Positions 7,288 to 13,243 of a stretch of 23,479 bases of DNA are shown here, in pieces (the first letter of the stretch is position 1; each line of letters starts with the position of its first letter). Source of the stretch: a virus; the IMG/VR virus record IMGVR_UViG_3300019890_000019, positions 1 to 23,479 of that record, one strand, 5' to 3'. The position numbers and the translations under genes are program-made. Below the pieces are notes generated by a model, which was given only the letters and a program-made list of their open reading frames with translations, had not been told where the DNA came from and ran no database searches.

Positions 7288-7499
7288 TAGAGCGACGACA
7301 GTATATGAAGTGGGTGCAGCATGTCTTTCTGGAACAATTCAAGCCCCTTAAAAGCCGCGGAATCATCCGACGTAGCGGCCACGTCATAGACGCGAATTTC
7401 ACGGCTAGGAGCCTTACCCTTCACGGTCACGCGAAATAGCCACGGTCGCTGGTGGCGCGAGATCAAGTCAACGGTGGCATCGGCCAAAAATAGGGACAT
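7287..7499 (-). CDS. Small protein between terminase and portal (70 aa)
   Basis: The ATG at 7499 lies 14 nt after the TerL stop, with only a distant AAGG as ribosome binding site; the stop shares a base with the portal GTG. The product begins MSLFLADATVDLISRHQRPWLFRVTVKG, followed by an acidic stretch and a C-terminal helix (FKGLELFQKDM). The strand-rich core with 'RPWLFRV.VKG' recalls conserved small phage proteins, but I know no function. The position suggests a role in packaging or head completion. No catalytic motif or membrane segment is visible. Confidence 0.65.
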   Translation of the reverse strand: MSLFLADATVDLISRHQRPWLFRVTVKGKAPSREIRVYDVAATSDDSAAFKGLELFQKDMLHPLHILSSL

Positions 7500-7513
7500 T
7501 GGCGGATAGTACC

Positions 7514-9172
7514 TTAAACTGGGTACAAAGCCACATTCTGGTTACCAAGGAAGCGTTTGGACTCTTCAATGTCAGCAAGTCGCTCAGGTCCGCGCTGTAG
7601 CAATCCCATATCTCGCAAGGTTCGCAGTCCCATCGACACGCAGTCTACAAGGTCATCATGAGTAGATTTTGGAAACTGCCCGGCCTGCTTGATAATCGCC
7701 TGTGCCCATTTCGTATCTGGCGCATGCACTAATCCTTCCGCGAATAAATGCTGCACGGAATACAGTCGCGCCATCTTGTCTTGAGATTTTGGATCGAACA
7801 GTTGCACGCTGAAATTTTCGTTCGCATATAGGCGGCGAATTTCTTGTGCCACCGATATCCCGCTTGCTTTGTTCTCGATCATCAATACATCAACTTTTAA
7901 ATCCTTCGCGCTCTTTGCAACCTTTGATACCAATTCATGTAGTTCCAATCTTGCGACCCAAGAATGCATGCACATGACCGCAGGCGCGCCTTCCACATAG
8001 GTGCGATTCGTGTACATAAGATTCCCATCATTGTCCCTAACCGTCGTGGCTTGCGCTTTTTGATCTCCTGAAAATATTCCCCATACGATCATCGCGCTCG
8101 GATCATTAACTGTCTTCGTTGTGTATGCGGTATCAAGTGTCATCAGCGTGAAATCCATCGGCGGGAATGTTTCTCTCTCCCATAGCACCCACCAATCGGA
8201 TTTTATGATTCCACCCCCCTTAGGTTCCGGCCGCTGTTGAATCTGCCCGGCAAAAGTCCAAGGCCCCATCGTGGTTTCAAGTCGCTTTAAAGACGCTTCG
8301 CTGAATCTTTCAGGCCATAGCAACTGATTCGGTTCGGTGCGCGGATCTTTCCATCCTATCGTCGTAATGAATGAACGCTCAGGCTCATAGCGGCCCGGCA
8401 AAATCAATTGCGTCCAGCCTTCCAATTCGTGCTCTTGAATGTGACCAGTTAAATCATTTTCTCCAAGTCGCTGTTGAATGATGATGTACGCGCCAGTTTC
8501 TGGATCATTCAATCGCGATGGCATCGCGGTCGTCCACCAGGTTATGGTTTCCTCGATCGTGGCTTCGGATTGGATTTCATTGGCCGCGTTTGGATCATCG
8601 ATACAGATGATATTTCCGCCTTCTCCGGTGACGCCGGCGCCGATGCTTGTTATCAATCGCTCGCCGCCTTGATCATTCGTGAAGCGGCTCTTAGTATTCT
8701 GATCAAAAACTAATTGGAAGCGATGTCCCCATAATTGCTGATACCAAGGAGACTCTATCAATCGACGGCACTTCACGGAGTCTCGAAGTGAGAGCTTATC
8801 TGCGTAGCTCGCAAATAGAAACGGTACGCCAGGCCCGGATGTCGGACTTATCAATGGCTGCGCCCATGTCCATGCAGGGAAGGCAACCGATAGCAAAAGG
8901 GACTTCCCGTGCCGCGGAGGAAGGTTGATGATCAGCCGCCGTATCTGCCCGTCGACCACCGCTTGCAAGTGCTCGCAGATGGCGTCCAAGTGCCACCCGT
9001 CGATCCACTTGCCGGGGTCCATATAGCGCCAAGCGGCTTTCAAAAATTCGTAAAGAGATTCCTCAAACTCAGCGCGATCCAGGTCGAGCAATTGCAGTTT
9101 TGGATCAATTTTCGATAGGTCAAATCCTGGGATCATCCGCTGAGGATAACGTAAGCCCGTGACGTGGGCCAA
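7514..9172 (-). CDS. terL: Terminase large subunit (TerL)
   Basis: Packaging motor of 552 aa. The ATPase domain has Walker A LPPRHGKS (84-91), the form typical of terminases, and Walker B IICIDDP (188-194), followed by a WWTTAMPSRL region. The RNase H-like nuclease domain shows the expected acidic triad: D347 in LMTLDTAY, E433 in MIENK and D506/D507 in THDDLVD. It cuts concatemeric DNA and pumps it through the portal. The start is probably TTG at 9172, because GAGG lies 7 nt upstream; the internal ATG at 9136 has no ribosome binding site. The TerS-like gene lies upstream, with a small HTH gene and an Acb2/Tad1-like gene between them. Confidence 0.96.
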   Translation of the reverse strand: MAHVTGLRYPQRMIPGFDLSKIDPKLQLLDLDRAEFEESLYEFLKAAWRYMDPGKWIDGWHLDAICEHLQAVVDGQIRRLIINLPPRHGKSLLLSVAFPAWTWAQPLISPTSGPGVPFLFASYADKLSLRDSVKCRRLIESPWYQQLWGHRFQLVFDQNTKSRFTNDQGGERLITSIGAGVTGEGGNIICIDDPNAANEIQSEATIEETITWWTTAMPSRLNDPETGAYIIIQQRLGENDLTGHIQEHELEGWTQLILPGRYEPERSFITTIGWKDPRTEPNQLLWPERFSEASLKRLETTMGPWTFAGQIQQRPEPKGGGIIKSDWWVLWERETFPPMDFTLMTLDTAYTTKTVNDPSAMIVWGIFSGDQKAQATTVRDNDGNLMYTNRTYVEGAPAVMCMHSWVARLELHELVSKVAKSAKDLKVDVLMIENKASGISVAQEIRRLYANENFSVQLFDPKSQDKMARLYSVQHLFAEGLVHAPDTKWAQAIIKQAGQFPKSTHDDLVDCVSMGLRTLRDMGLLQRGPERLADIEESKRFLGNQNVALYPV

Positions 9173-9223
9173 TCGGCCGCCTCACTAAGCAGGGAAAGGC
9201 GGCGAACCCTCTCTCAGGATTCG

Positions 9224-9499
9224 TTACTTCGTGATGTGCTTGACGGCCCACATCACCGCTTCTTCGATCTTCGTCTTGGCAATCGACATCTCGCGGCTTT
9301 GGACGCCTTCGCACATGGCGTAGAACTCCAAGCCCTTATCCTTGATCGCTTGCATAAAATCTTTTTCTGCCTGTGTCAGCACGCGGTACTCGTGGCGCAT
9401 AACGTTATTGACGGTCCGCTCATCACTTGTGGACGGAATTGTTGCTGTCTGCCCCAATGGCCCAGACGCTTGCGCTGCCAGATGGCACTTCGGACACAT
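9224..9499 (-). CDS. Acb2/Tad1-type domain protein, candidate anti-CBASS/anti-Thoeris sponge
   Basis: Residues ~39-91 match the helical-hairpin pattern I associate with the Acb2/Tad1 family: an LTQAEKDFMQAIKDKGLEF helix, then SREMSIAKTKIEEAVMWAVK (68-87) and a terminal HITK. Known members of this family sequester cyclic oligonucleotide or ADP-ribose signals made by CBASS or Thoeris defence. Activity here is inferred from motif only. The N-terminus has CPKC and a Ser/Thr linker. The frame is open upstream to 9556 and would encode a partner CPTC (C codons at 9538-9536 and 9529-9527), completing a zinc ribbon, but no standard start codon exists there. ATG 9499 is the only in-frame start and has a weak ribosome binding site. 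The start may be lost to a small deletion. Confidence 0.68.
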   Translation of the reverse strand: MCPKCHLAAQASGPLGQTATIPSTSDERTVNNVMRHEYRVLTQAEKDFMQAIKDKGLEFYAMCEGVQSREMSIAKTKIEEAVMWAVKHITK

Positions 9500-9585
9500 G
9501 CGGTCGTCGGCACCTTTAAAATAGCCACATGTCGGGCAAACGTGTTTGGTACTTTGCTATCGGCTATCATACAGCGGCGGTGGTG

Positions 9586-9786
9586 CTAAGCGACATCGTT
9601 CAATTTCCGTGCAATTCCTGTGTACGCAGCCTTGCGCCATGCGGCGTTCTTGAGTGTTCGCAAACTCACGCCCATTTGATGCGCCATGACTTTCCATGAT
9701 GGTTTTTGCATGCGCGCACCGTGTACGTACCATTTGTCGATGGCGCGCAGTTTAGGATAGGTGAGCGCATGTGGACGCCCGCTCAT
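9586..9786 (-). CDS. Small helix-turn-helix protein (66 aa)
   Basis: The ATG at 9786 overlaps the end of the TerS-like gene by 4 nt (ATGA). The product is basic, with a YPKLRAIDKWYVHGARM helix and a likely HTH at about residues 30-53: SWKVMAHQMGVS, then RTLKNAAWRKA. It resembles small DNA-binding proteins placed between terminase subunits. It could bind packaging or promoter DNA, or be a TerS accessory. No enzyme motif is visible. Clear Shine-Dalgarno support is lacking, but the coupling overlap favours translation. Confidence 0.62.
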   Translation of the reverse strand: MSGRPHALTYPKLRAIDKWYVHGARMQKPSWKVMAHQMGVSLRTLKNAAWRKAAYTGIARKLNDVA

Positions 9787-10349
9787 TCAATCACCGGATC
9801 ATCATCGGTCGGTTCCACCGGATCACCTTCACCACCATTTGCAACTCGCGTAATCATCGCTCGCAGCGACTGGCGCTCCTCAAACGTCAATTTACTACTG
9901 TCTATGATCGGCGCTGCATTGCGCTTATCTTCCATCTCGATTCTCTTCGATGGCGGTGCCCACTCAGATCCGCCACGCCTATCTAATATCGCCATGCCGA
10001 CCTTGGATGCGGCAGGGTCAGTATCCGAGGTCGCGATACGCAGCATGTTAGCCGCGACGCTCGATATGACCTCTGCGGCGCCTAAGTCATAGTCATCCGC
10101 ATAGTGAGACATCATCATCGTCACGCTGATGCCTAGCATCTTGGCCGACAGCGTTTTAGGCAACCCCAATCCGCCGAATCTTTTCACCATGCCAGCGAAC
10201 ACGGGTGATGGATGCTCACCTGCGTTTCGCAGCAGTTCGATACGCGCCTGGTGCTCACGCTCGATAATGTCGAAGCGCTCTTTCATCCACAGGGAAATCA
10301 TTTCGCGCTTCGAGTCAGGCAGGGACGGCAATTCTGGATCGTCGGTCAT
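9783..10349 (-). CDS. Terminase small subunit-like protein
   Basis: The 188-aa protein has an N-terminal helix-rich region with a possible HTH (LSAKMLGISVTMMMSHYADD, ~67-86). Then comes the helical segment LGAAEVISSVAANMLRIAT with DPAASKVGMAILDRRGGSEW, close to the 'A...VA..L..IA..........WL..R..W' oligomerisation core of phage small terminases. The C-terminus is acidic and disordered. TerS recognises the pac or cos site and stimulates TerL. The position, two genes upstream of TerL on the same strand, fits. The ATG at 10349 shares a base with the preceding stop, so it is coupled. Identification is by pattern and context; another DNA-binding role is possible. Confidence 0.6.
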   Translation of the reverse strand: MTDDPELPSLPDSKREMISLWMKERFDIIEREHQARIELLRNAGEHPSPVFAGMVKRFGGLGLPKTLSAKMLGISVTMMMSHYADDYDLGAAEVISSVAANMLRIATSDTDPAASKVGMAILDRRGGSEWAPPSKRIEMEDKRNAAPIIDSSKLTFEERQSLRAMITRVANGGEGDPVEPTDDDPVIE

Positions 10350-10567
10350 TACTCACTCGAAGAAGTCAGTTCCTTCAATTCGGTTTGCTTCTCAATGCAG
10401 AGCGACCATATATAGATTACCCAGCCAATGACCCAAATGGTTCCCCAGACAGCCCACACCCATTCGGGCGCGTGGAAGTGATCTAGCATCAAGAACCAAG
10501 TCATTGTGCTGGCCACCGGAAGATGCGTTGGCATTTGGTTTCTATTTATAACCTTCTTACTCTTCAA
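10349..10567 (-). CDS. Small Trp-rich membrane protein (72 aa)
   Basis: The likely start is TTG at 10567, with AGGA 7 nt upstream; an ATG at residue 12 (MPTHLPVAS) is the alternative. One clear transmembrane helix covers about residues 36-57 (WVWAVWGTIWVIGWVIYIWS), with a shorter hydrophobic segment (MTWFLMLDHF) before it. The C-terminus is charged (EKQTELKELTSSSE). 'PTHLPVASTM' followed by 'APEWVW' recurs in small phage membrane proteins of unknown role. A holin-like function is possible given its size and membrane segment, but no lysis enzyme is nearby. Confidence 0.68.
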   Translation of the reverse strand: MKSKKVINRNQMPTHLPVASTMTWFLMLDHFHAPEWVWAVWGTIWVIGWVIYIWSLCIEKQTELKELTSSSE

Positions 10568-10620
10568 GAGGCTTTCCTTACCTTGCTATATTGATCGTCG
10601 ATCATGGCTTCGCGGCGGCA

Positions 10621-10710
10621 TCAAAAGCGAATGCATCGGGCAAATAGCATCCCGGTGCAGCAGGCTCCAATCAGGAACCAAATAAATAACGCCCAGTGCA
10701 TCGTAATCAC
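10621..10710 (-). CDS. 29-residue membrane microprotein
   Basis: The GTG at 10710 overlaps the previous stop as GTGA, with GGAG about 10 nt upstream; TGA is at 10621. The product MITMHWALFIWFLIGACC then TGMLFARCIRF is one transmembrane helix with a basic tail. LIGAC resembles a lipobox, but there is no positively charged N-region, so a plain membrane peptide is likelier. It lies directly upstream of another membrane protein gene, so the two could act together at the inner membrane. The function is unknown. The overlap and composition support a real gene. Confidence 0.55.
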   Translation of the reverse strand: MITMHWALFIWFLIGACCTGMLFARCIRF

Positions 10711-10901
10711 GACTTCGCTTCTCCGCTGGCATCACGTGCTGAGTTATCGAACTCAGGCCAGGGCTCATCGTTTGCCAGCGCGACAGCGAAATTAGCAACT
10801 CTACAAGCGAAGCTGTTGGATAGCGGTCGGCTATCGAACGGGTCGCCGCGAAGATTGGAGGCAATCACCAGCAACCCTAAGCGCATTCGTTCGGCGTTCA
10901 T
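10707..10901 (-). CDS. Unknown 64-aa phage protein
   Basis: The ATG at 10901 follows AGGGA at 5 nt, a good ribosome binding site, and lies 15 nt after the RHH gene. The product MNAERMRLGLLVIASNLRG has an amphipathic N-terminal helix, then SFACRVANFAVALANDEPWP and an acidic, polar end. No membrane segment of full length, no metal motif and no known family. It is translationally coupled (GTGA) to the membrane microprotein. The competing frame 10586-10864 is judged a shadow. Confidence 0.6.
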   Translation of the reverse strand: MNAERMRLGLLVIASNLRGDPFDSRPLSNSFACRVANFAVALANDEPWPEFDNSARDASGEAKS

Positions 10902-10916
10902 TACTTTCCCTATGGA

Positions 10917-11126
10917 TTATTCGCTGCCGCCAGATTTAGACGGACCCATCAGATCATACCCGCCAGCCTTGCCCACACTCCTGGCCCACTTGCCTCGTCT
11001 CTCTAGCAATCCTCGAATATAGTCGTTCAACTTCTCGCCACACTCCCACGCCTCAACCTCGAGCGCGGCCTTCAATGCAGGCGTTACAGGGATATGGATC
11101 GTCGCGGTGCGACCGTGGATCGCCAT
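10917..11126 (-). CDS. Ribbon-helix-helix-like DNA-binding protein (69 aa)
   Basis: The true start is probably ATG 11126, 1 nt after the preceding TGA, with GGAG 4 nt upstream. The longer in-frame extension to 11291 is an Arg-rich shadow of the Cys-rich gene. RTATIHIPVTPALKAALEVE shows the short beta strand (TATIHIPV) and first helix of an RHH fold; a second helix follows (LNDYIRGLLERRG). Such proteins dimerise and bind direct repeats to repress or partition. The C-terminus is Gly/Ser-rich (GGYDLMGPSKSGG). The target is unknown. Confidence 0.6.
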   Translation of the reverse strand: MAIHGRTATIHIPVTPALKAALEVEAWECGEKLNDYIRGLLERRGKWARSVGKAGGYDLMGPSKSGGSE

Positions 11127-11127
11127 A

Positions 11128-11436
11128 TCACTCCGTGCACGACGGATCGGACGGGCAGCTACTCTTGCCCTGGCAACGATGCGGCGCGTAGCAGAACGCC
11201 GGACAATTGTCCGACTGCCACAGTACGGGAACTGCCGGATAGGGTAAGCGCTTGCCGTTCGATACCACCTTGCCGGTGATGTTCTCGGCACGAATTATCG
11301 CATCGGTGATCTTCTCACCCTCGCAGCAAGCGTGAGTGCCGTCGGTGAAGGAGAGCCAGAAGGGGGTCACTCGGTCACCTGCGTAGACGGAAAACGTATT
11401 GGAGGAACTGGGCCGCTCACGGTACCACCGTCCCAC
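11128..11436 (-). CDS. Cys-rich, probably zinc-binding small phage protein
   Basis: The likely GTG start at 11436 overlaps the preceding gene by 20 nt; a GTG further down (VTPFW) is the alternative, and neither has a good ribosome binding site. The C-terminal half carries LPYPAVPVLWQSDNCP and then closely spaced cysteines (NCPAFCYAPHRCQGKSSCP, then SDPSC). This 'LPYPA......CP.FCY.P..C.G..SCP...SC' pattern recurs in phage early-region proteins and suggests a small zinc-bound fold. Function is unknown. It is transcribed with the RHH gene, 1 nt away. Confidence 0.62.
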   Translation of the reverse strand: MGRWYRERPSSSNTFSVYAGDRVTPFWLSFTDGTHACCEGEKITDAIIRAENITGKVVSNGKRLPYPAVPVLWQSDNCPAFCYAPHRCQGKSSCPSDPSCTE

Positions 11437-11644
11437 GGATTACGAACTCGTGCACTTCGTTTATCACGCGCTCTTCGTACTCTAGATCATTGTCTGGCGG
11501 CCAGTAGAAATCGTTCACTCGCTCGAGTATTGCTTGGGCTTGCAGCAGCTTCGCGGTGATGGCCTCGCGCACGCGCCGGCACTCGGCGAGCTCGGCTCGG
11601 ACTGGCGAGGCTGCGCGCAGCAATTCAAAATCAGCGTCGTTCAT
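11417..11644 (-). CDS. Unknown acidic helical protein (75 aa)
   Basis: ATG 11644 is chosen because AGGA lies 6 nt upstream; TTG 11650 is the in-frame alternative. The product is helical: FELLRAASPVRAELAECRRV, then a heptad-like AITAKLLQAQAILERV, then an acidic segment (WPPDNDLEYEERVINEV). It is probably soluble and may form a coiled-coil dimer. I recognise no family. It overlaps the downstream Cys-rich gene by 20 nt. Confidence 0.55.
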   Translation of the reverse strand: MNDADFELLRAASPVRAELAECRRVREAITAKLLQAQAILERVNDFYWPPDNDLEYEERVINEVHEFVIRGTVVP

Positions 11645-11675
11645 GACCAATCCTTAGCCGCACGGCTTCCATGAC

Positions 11676-11792
11676 TCATGGCGTGCCCTCCGGCGGCAAC
11701 CGAGATGCGACATCGTTCAACCATCGCTCGATCTGTGCCTGCATCGTCGTGTCCTTTTTGGCGCACCATACCTTAATGCGGCCGTGTGTCAT
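11676..11792 (-). CDS. Possible 38-aa protein overlapping the RHH gene end
   Basis: ATG 11792 (MTHGRIKVWCAKKDTTMQAQ, ending IERWLNDVASRLPPEGTP) reads past the stop of the 182-aa gene, with a 20-nt overlap. Sequence after the overlap looks coding: a basic strand, an amphipathic helix and a polar tail. No Shine-Dalgarno site is visible. The longer version back to 11888 is a repetitive Met/Thr/Gln shadow of the Asp/Ala repeats and is not accepted. It fills an otherwise empty 120-nt gap. Confidence 0.42.
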   Translation of the reverse strand: MTHGRIKVWCAKKDTTMQAQIERWLNDVASRLPPEGTP

Positions 11793-12321
11793 TTGCGTCA
11801 AGGTCAGGTTCACCCTCTTGCGCTTCTGCGTCACTTGCGTCTGTGTCGTCATTTGCGTCAATCGTATCATCTGCGTCATCTTTGTCAATCACGCTCTCAA
11901 TTTGGCGCATCAACTTGTCTTTCTCGACTGGGGTGATCGCGCAACTGCGCATCGCCTTGCCTACGTAGTCCTCATGCTCTTTGTCCGATGACCAACCTTT
12001 GAAACTCATCGCGCGAGCGCGCATTTTCAACTGATCTTCATTCATCGGCTTAGGTCCTGCGGGCTTTGACGGGATGATCGGACTTGCGTCAACTGGCCAT
12101 GGCGGATGGTAAGTGTCAATGGTTGGTTGCGGATTCCAAGGTGCCCGAACACTCGGAGCGTATTGAGGCGTCTTTACCGGCGCCGACCCTCGCGCCAAGG
12201 CGGCCAGCGTCGCAGCTAGATACTGAGACACCGAGCGGACCTCCTTGCGCGCTTGCGCACGCACCCACTTTTCCGTCGCCTCATCCACGTAAGTTGTTAA
12301 CTGATTGCGTTTGGTAGCCAT
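11773..12321 (-). CDS. RHH-type regulator with acidic repeat tail (182 aa)
   Basis: The N-terminus (RNQLTTYVDEATEKWVRAQA, then SVSQYLAATLAALARG) fits a CopG/Arc-like ribbon-helix-helix: strand QLTTYVD, helix A and helix B. A Pro-rich linker (~50-90) follows, then a helical region (DQLKMRARAMSFKGW...), and finally an acidic tail built from Asp/Ala/Asn repeats. In DNA the tail is a degenerate array of TGCGTCA units (11795-11885). RHH proteins bind short direct repeats. Three ATGTACT repeats lie 43-91 nt upstream of this start, so autoregulation is likely. The iteron array farther upstream could also be its target, in a plasmid-partition-like role. This gene begins the long late run. Ribosome binding site weak. 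Confidence 0.65.
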   Translation of the reverse strand: MATKRNQLTTYVDEATEKWVRAQARKEVRSVSQYLAATLAALARGSAPVKTPQYAPSVRAPWNPQPTIDTYHPPWPVDASPIIPSKPAGPKPMNEDQLKMRARAMSFKGWSSDKEHEDYVGKAMRSCAITPVEKDKLMRQIESVIDKDDADDTIDANDDTDASDAEAQEGEPDLDANDTRPH

Positions 12322-12363
12322 AAAGACACATTACCATACAGCTTAGTGCCGCACAATGATGTG

Positions 12364-12412
12364 ATGTACTACCGAGAGTACCTTACTTTAATGTACTACA
12401 GAGTAATGTACT
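12364..12412 (-). promoter_or_regulatory. Three ATGTACT direct repeats, candidate operator
   Basis: ATGTACT occurs at 12364-12370, 12391-12397 and 12406-12412 (AGTACAT on the minus strand), spaced 27 and 15 nt. They lie just upstream of the RHH regulator gene. Short direct repeats are the usual targets of RHH repressors, so this is probably its promoter/operator. I could not place a confident -10/-35 pair. Confidence 0.5.
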
Positions 12413-12488
12413 TTTTTGGCAATTTTTTTGACATTTTGTAGCTGATCGCGTGGGGCAAAGACCTAGTACATCGGGTCCCGCGATCCTG

Positions 12489-12516
12489 AATTTAGGGGGT
12501 GCCACCCCTCGAAATT
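12489..12516. repeat. Dyad-symmetric hairpin in the intergenic region
   Basis: GGGGT pairs with ACCCC around a GCC loop (about 12496-12508), flanked by AATTT (12489-12493) and AAATT (12512-12516), giving about ten pairs with a small internal mismatch. No T-run follows on either strand. It may be a regulatory or origin-associated hairpin. Confidence 0.45.
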
Positions 12517-12534
12517 GCCTATTGGTGAGCCGGC

Positions 12535-12600
12535 GGCCGATACGGCAGGACACAAGGCGAGTATGAACTCTGCTCATGTAGCTCACGAACTGTATCGGCC
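12535..12600. ncRNA. Possible structured RNA element closed by a 9-bp perfect stem
   Basis: GGCCGATAC (12535-12543) and GTATCGGCC (12592-12600) are perfect inverted copies. Between them is a second hairpin, GAGT-ATGA-ACTC (12560-12571), extendable by GC/GC with one bulge. A nested fold like this in non-coding sequence suggests an RNA or cruciform element. The strand is unknown and there is no homology evidence. Confidence 0.3.
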
Positions 12601-12775
12601 TGCACTTCGCATAATAACCAGTATGTTCAATAGAATGCACAGTCAATAGTACGTATATATATCATTACTATCAATAGTATACTCGCATTATATGATGCTA
12701 GATATATCGTTATTATTCGTTGCTAACAGGATATCAACAGTTACAGATCGTTGCTGCTCTGCAATATTTTCATGT

Positions 12776-12784
12776 TGTGTATAA
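12776..12784 (-). promoter_or_regulatory. DnaA box
   Basis: The minus strand reads TTATACACA, an exact match to the 9-bp DnaA consensus TTAT(N)CACA. It lies between the two AT-rich tracts of the proposed origin. A single box can arise by chance, but the context supports it. Confidence 0.45.
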
Positions 12785-12907
12785 CTATGTTGCTATGCAG
12801 TATGAACCGCGAGCAGAACAAGGGAGGCAGAGCGGCAAGCAACCCGGCCAGAATCCTAGTTGATAACTTTCGCTTATCAGTAAGTGACGGCTTACACATT
12901 TAAGTAA

Positions 12908-13189
12908 GACTGTAAGGACTGTAAGCGAGACTGTAAGCTATAACTATCTGATTTATATCTATATATTACAATCTTACAGATAATACAATGATATAGCATG
13001 ATGTATGAGATAGTTAGAGTTAGAAAAAATAATATTACGTAGAAATGGAATGTTGCGTTTTAGACTGTAAGGACTGTAAGAGACCATTCAGCGCGCAACC
13101 GAAAAGTCCGTAAGCGACTGAAATATCAGATGTTTACATTGGGTGAGTCGATCGGAACAGTCCGCAGATAGGACTGTAATGACTGTAAG
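12908..13189 (+). repeat. Seven 9-bp iterons (GACTGTAAG) in three clusters
   Basis: GACTGTAAG occurs at 12908, 12917, 12929, 13063, 13072 and 13181, and GACTGTAAT at 13172. Each cluster has a head-to-tail pair with exact 9-bp phasing. Clusters 2 and 3 are each followed by CCGAAAAGTC (13099-13108 and 13214-13223), so a module of about 45 bp is duplicated. Same-orientation, evenly phased copies are typical of initiator-binding iterons or RHH centromeres. Confidence 0.8.
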
Positions 13190-13243
13190 AGGACTTGGCG
13201 GACGCGCCACCAGCCGAAAAGTCTAAGGCCAAATCAAGGCTCG

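Larger units (their letters stand above)
12601..13190. other. Probable replication origin region
   Basis: The region has no convincing gene. It combines an AT-rich tract with TA runs (about 12650-12720), TCAATAG repeats (12627, 12643, 12671), a DnaA-box match (12776-12784), a TGATAA-N7-TTATCA palindrome (12861-12879), a second AT-rich stretch (12938-13062) and seven 9-bp iterons in three clusters. It adjoins the primase-helicase gene. These are standard parts of iteron origins in phages and plasmids. An alternative is a centromere or operator array for an RHH protein. Confidence 0.55.

Noticed and set aside
10621-10710. Lipoprotein (Rz1-like) reading of the 29-aa protein
   Set aside because: LIGAC resembles a lipobox, but the N-region is not basic and the mature part would be only a short hydrophobic peptide.
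10586-10864. 92-aa minus-strand frame
   Set aside because: Overlaps two better supported small genes (10621-10710 and 10707-10901) and has no ribosome binding site.
11127-11291. N-terminal extension of the RHH protein at 10917-11126
   Set aside because: Arg-rich and lies wholly within the Cys-rich gene in another frame; ATG 11126 has a GGAG and follows the upstream stop by 1 nt.
12383-12646. 87-aa minus-strand reading frame in the intergenic region
   Set aside because: No ribosome binding site, irregular composition, and it covers the hairpins and inverted repeats; judged a chance frame.
12802-12903. 33-codon plus-strand frame (MNREQNKGGRAASNP...) in the origin region
   Set aside because: No Shine-Dalgarno site and no support from neighbours; it crosses the TGATAA palindrome. 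Kept only as a remote possibility.
12908-13189. CRISPR array
   Set aside because: Repeats are 9 bp, in tandem pairs, with no regular spacers and no cas genes; iterons fit better.
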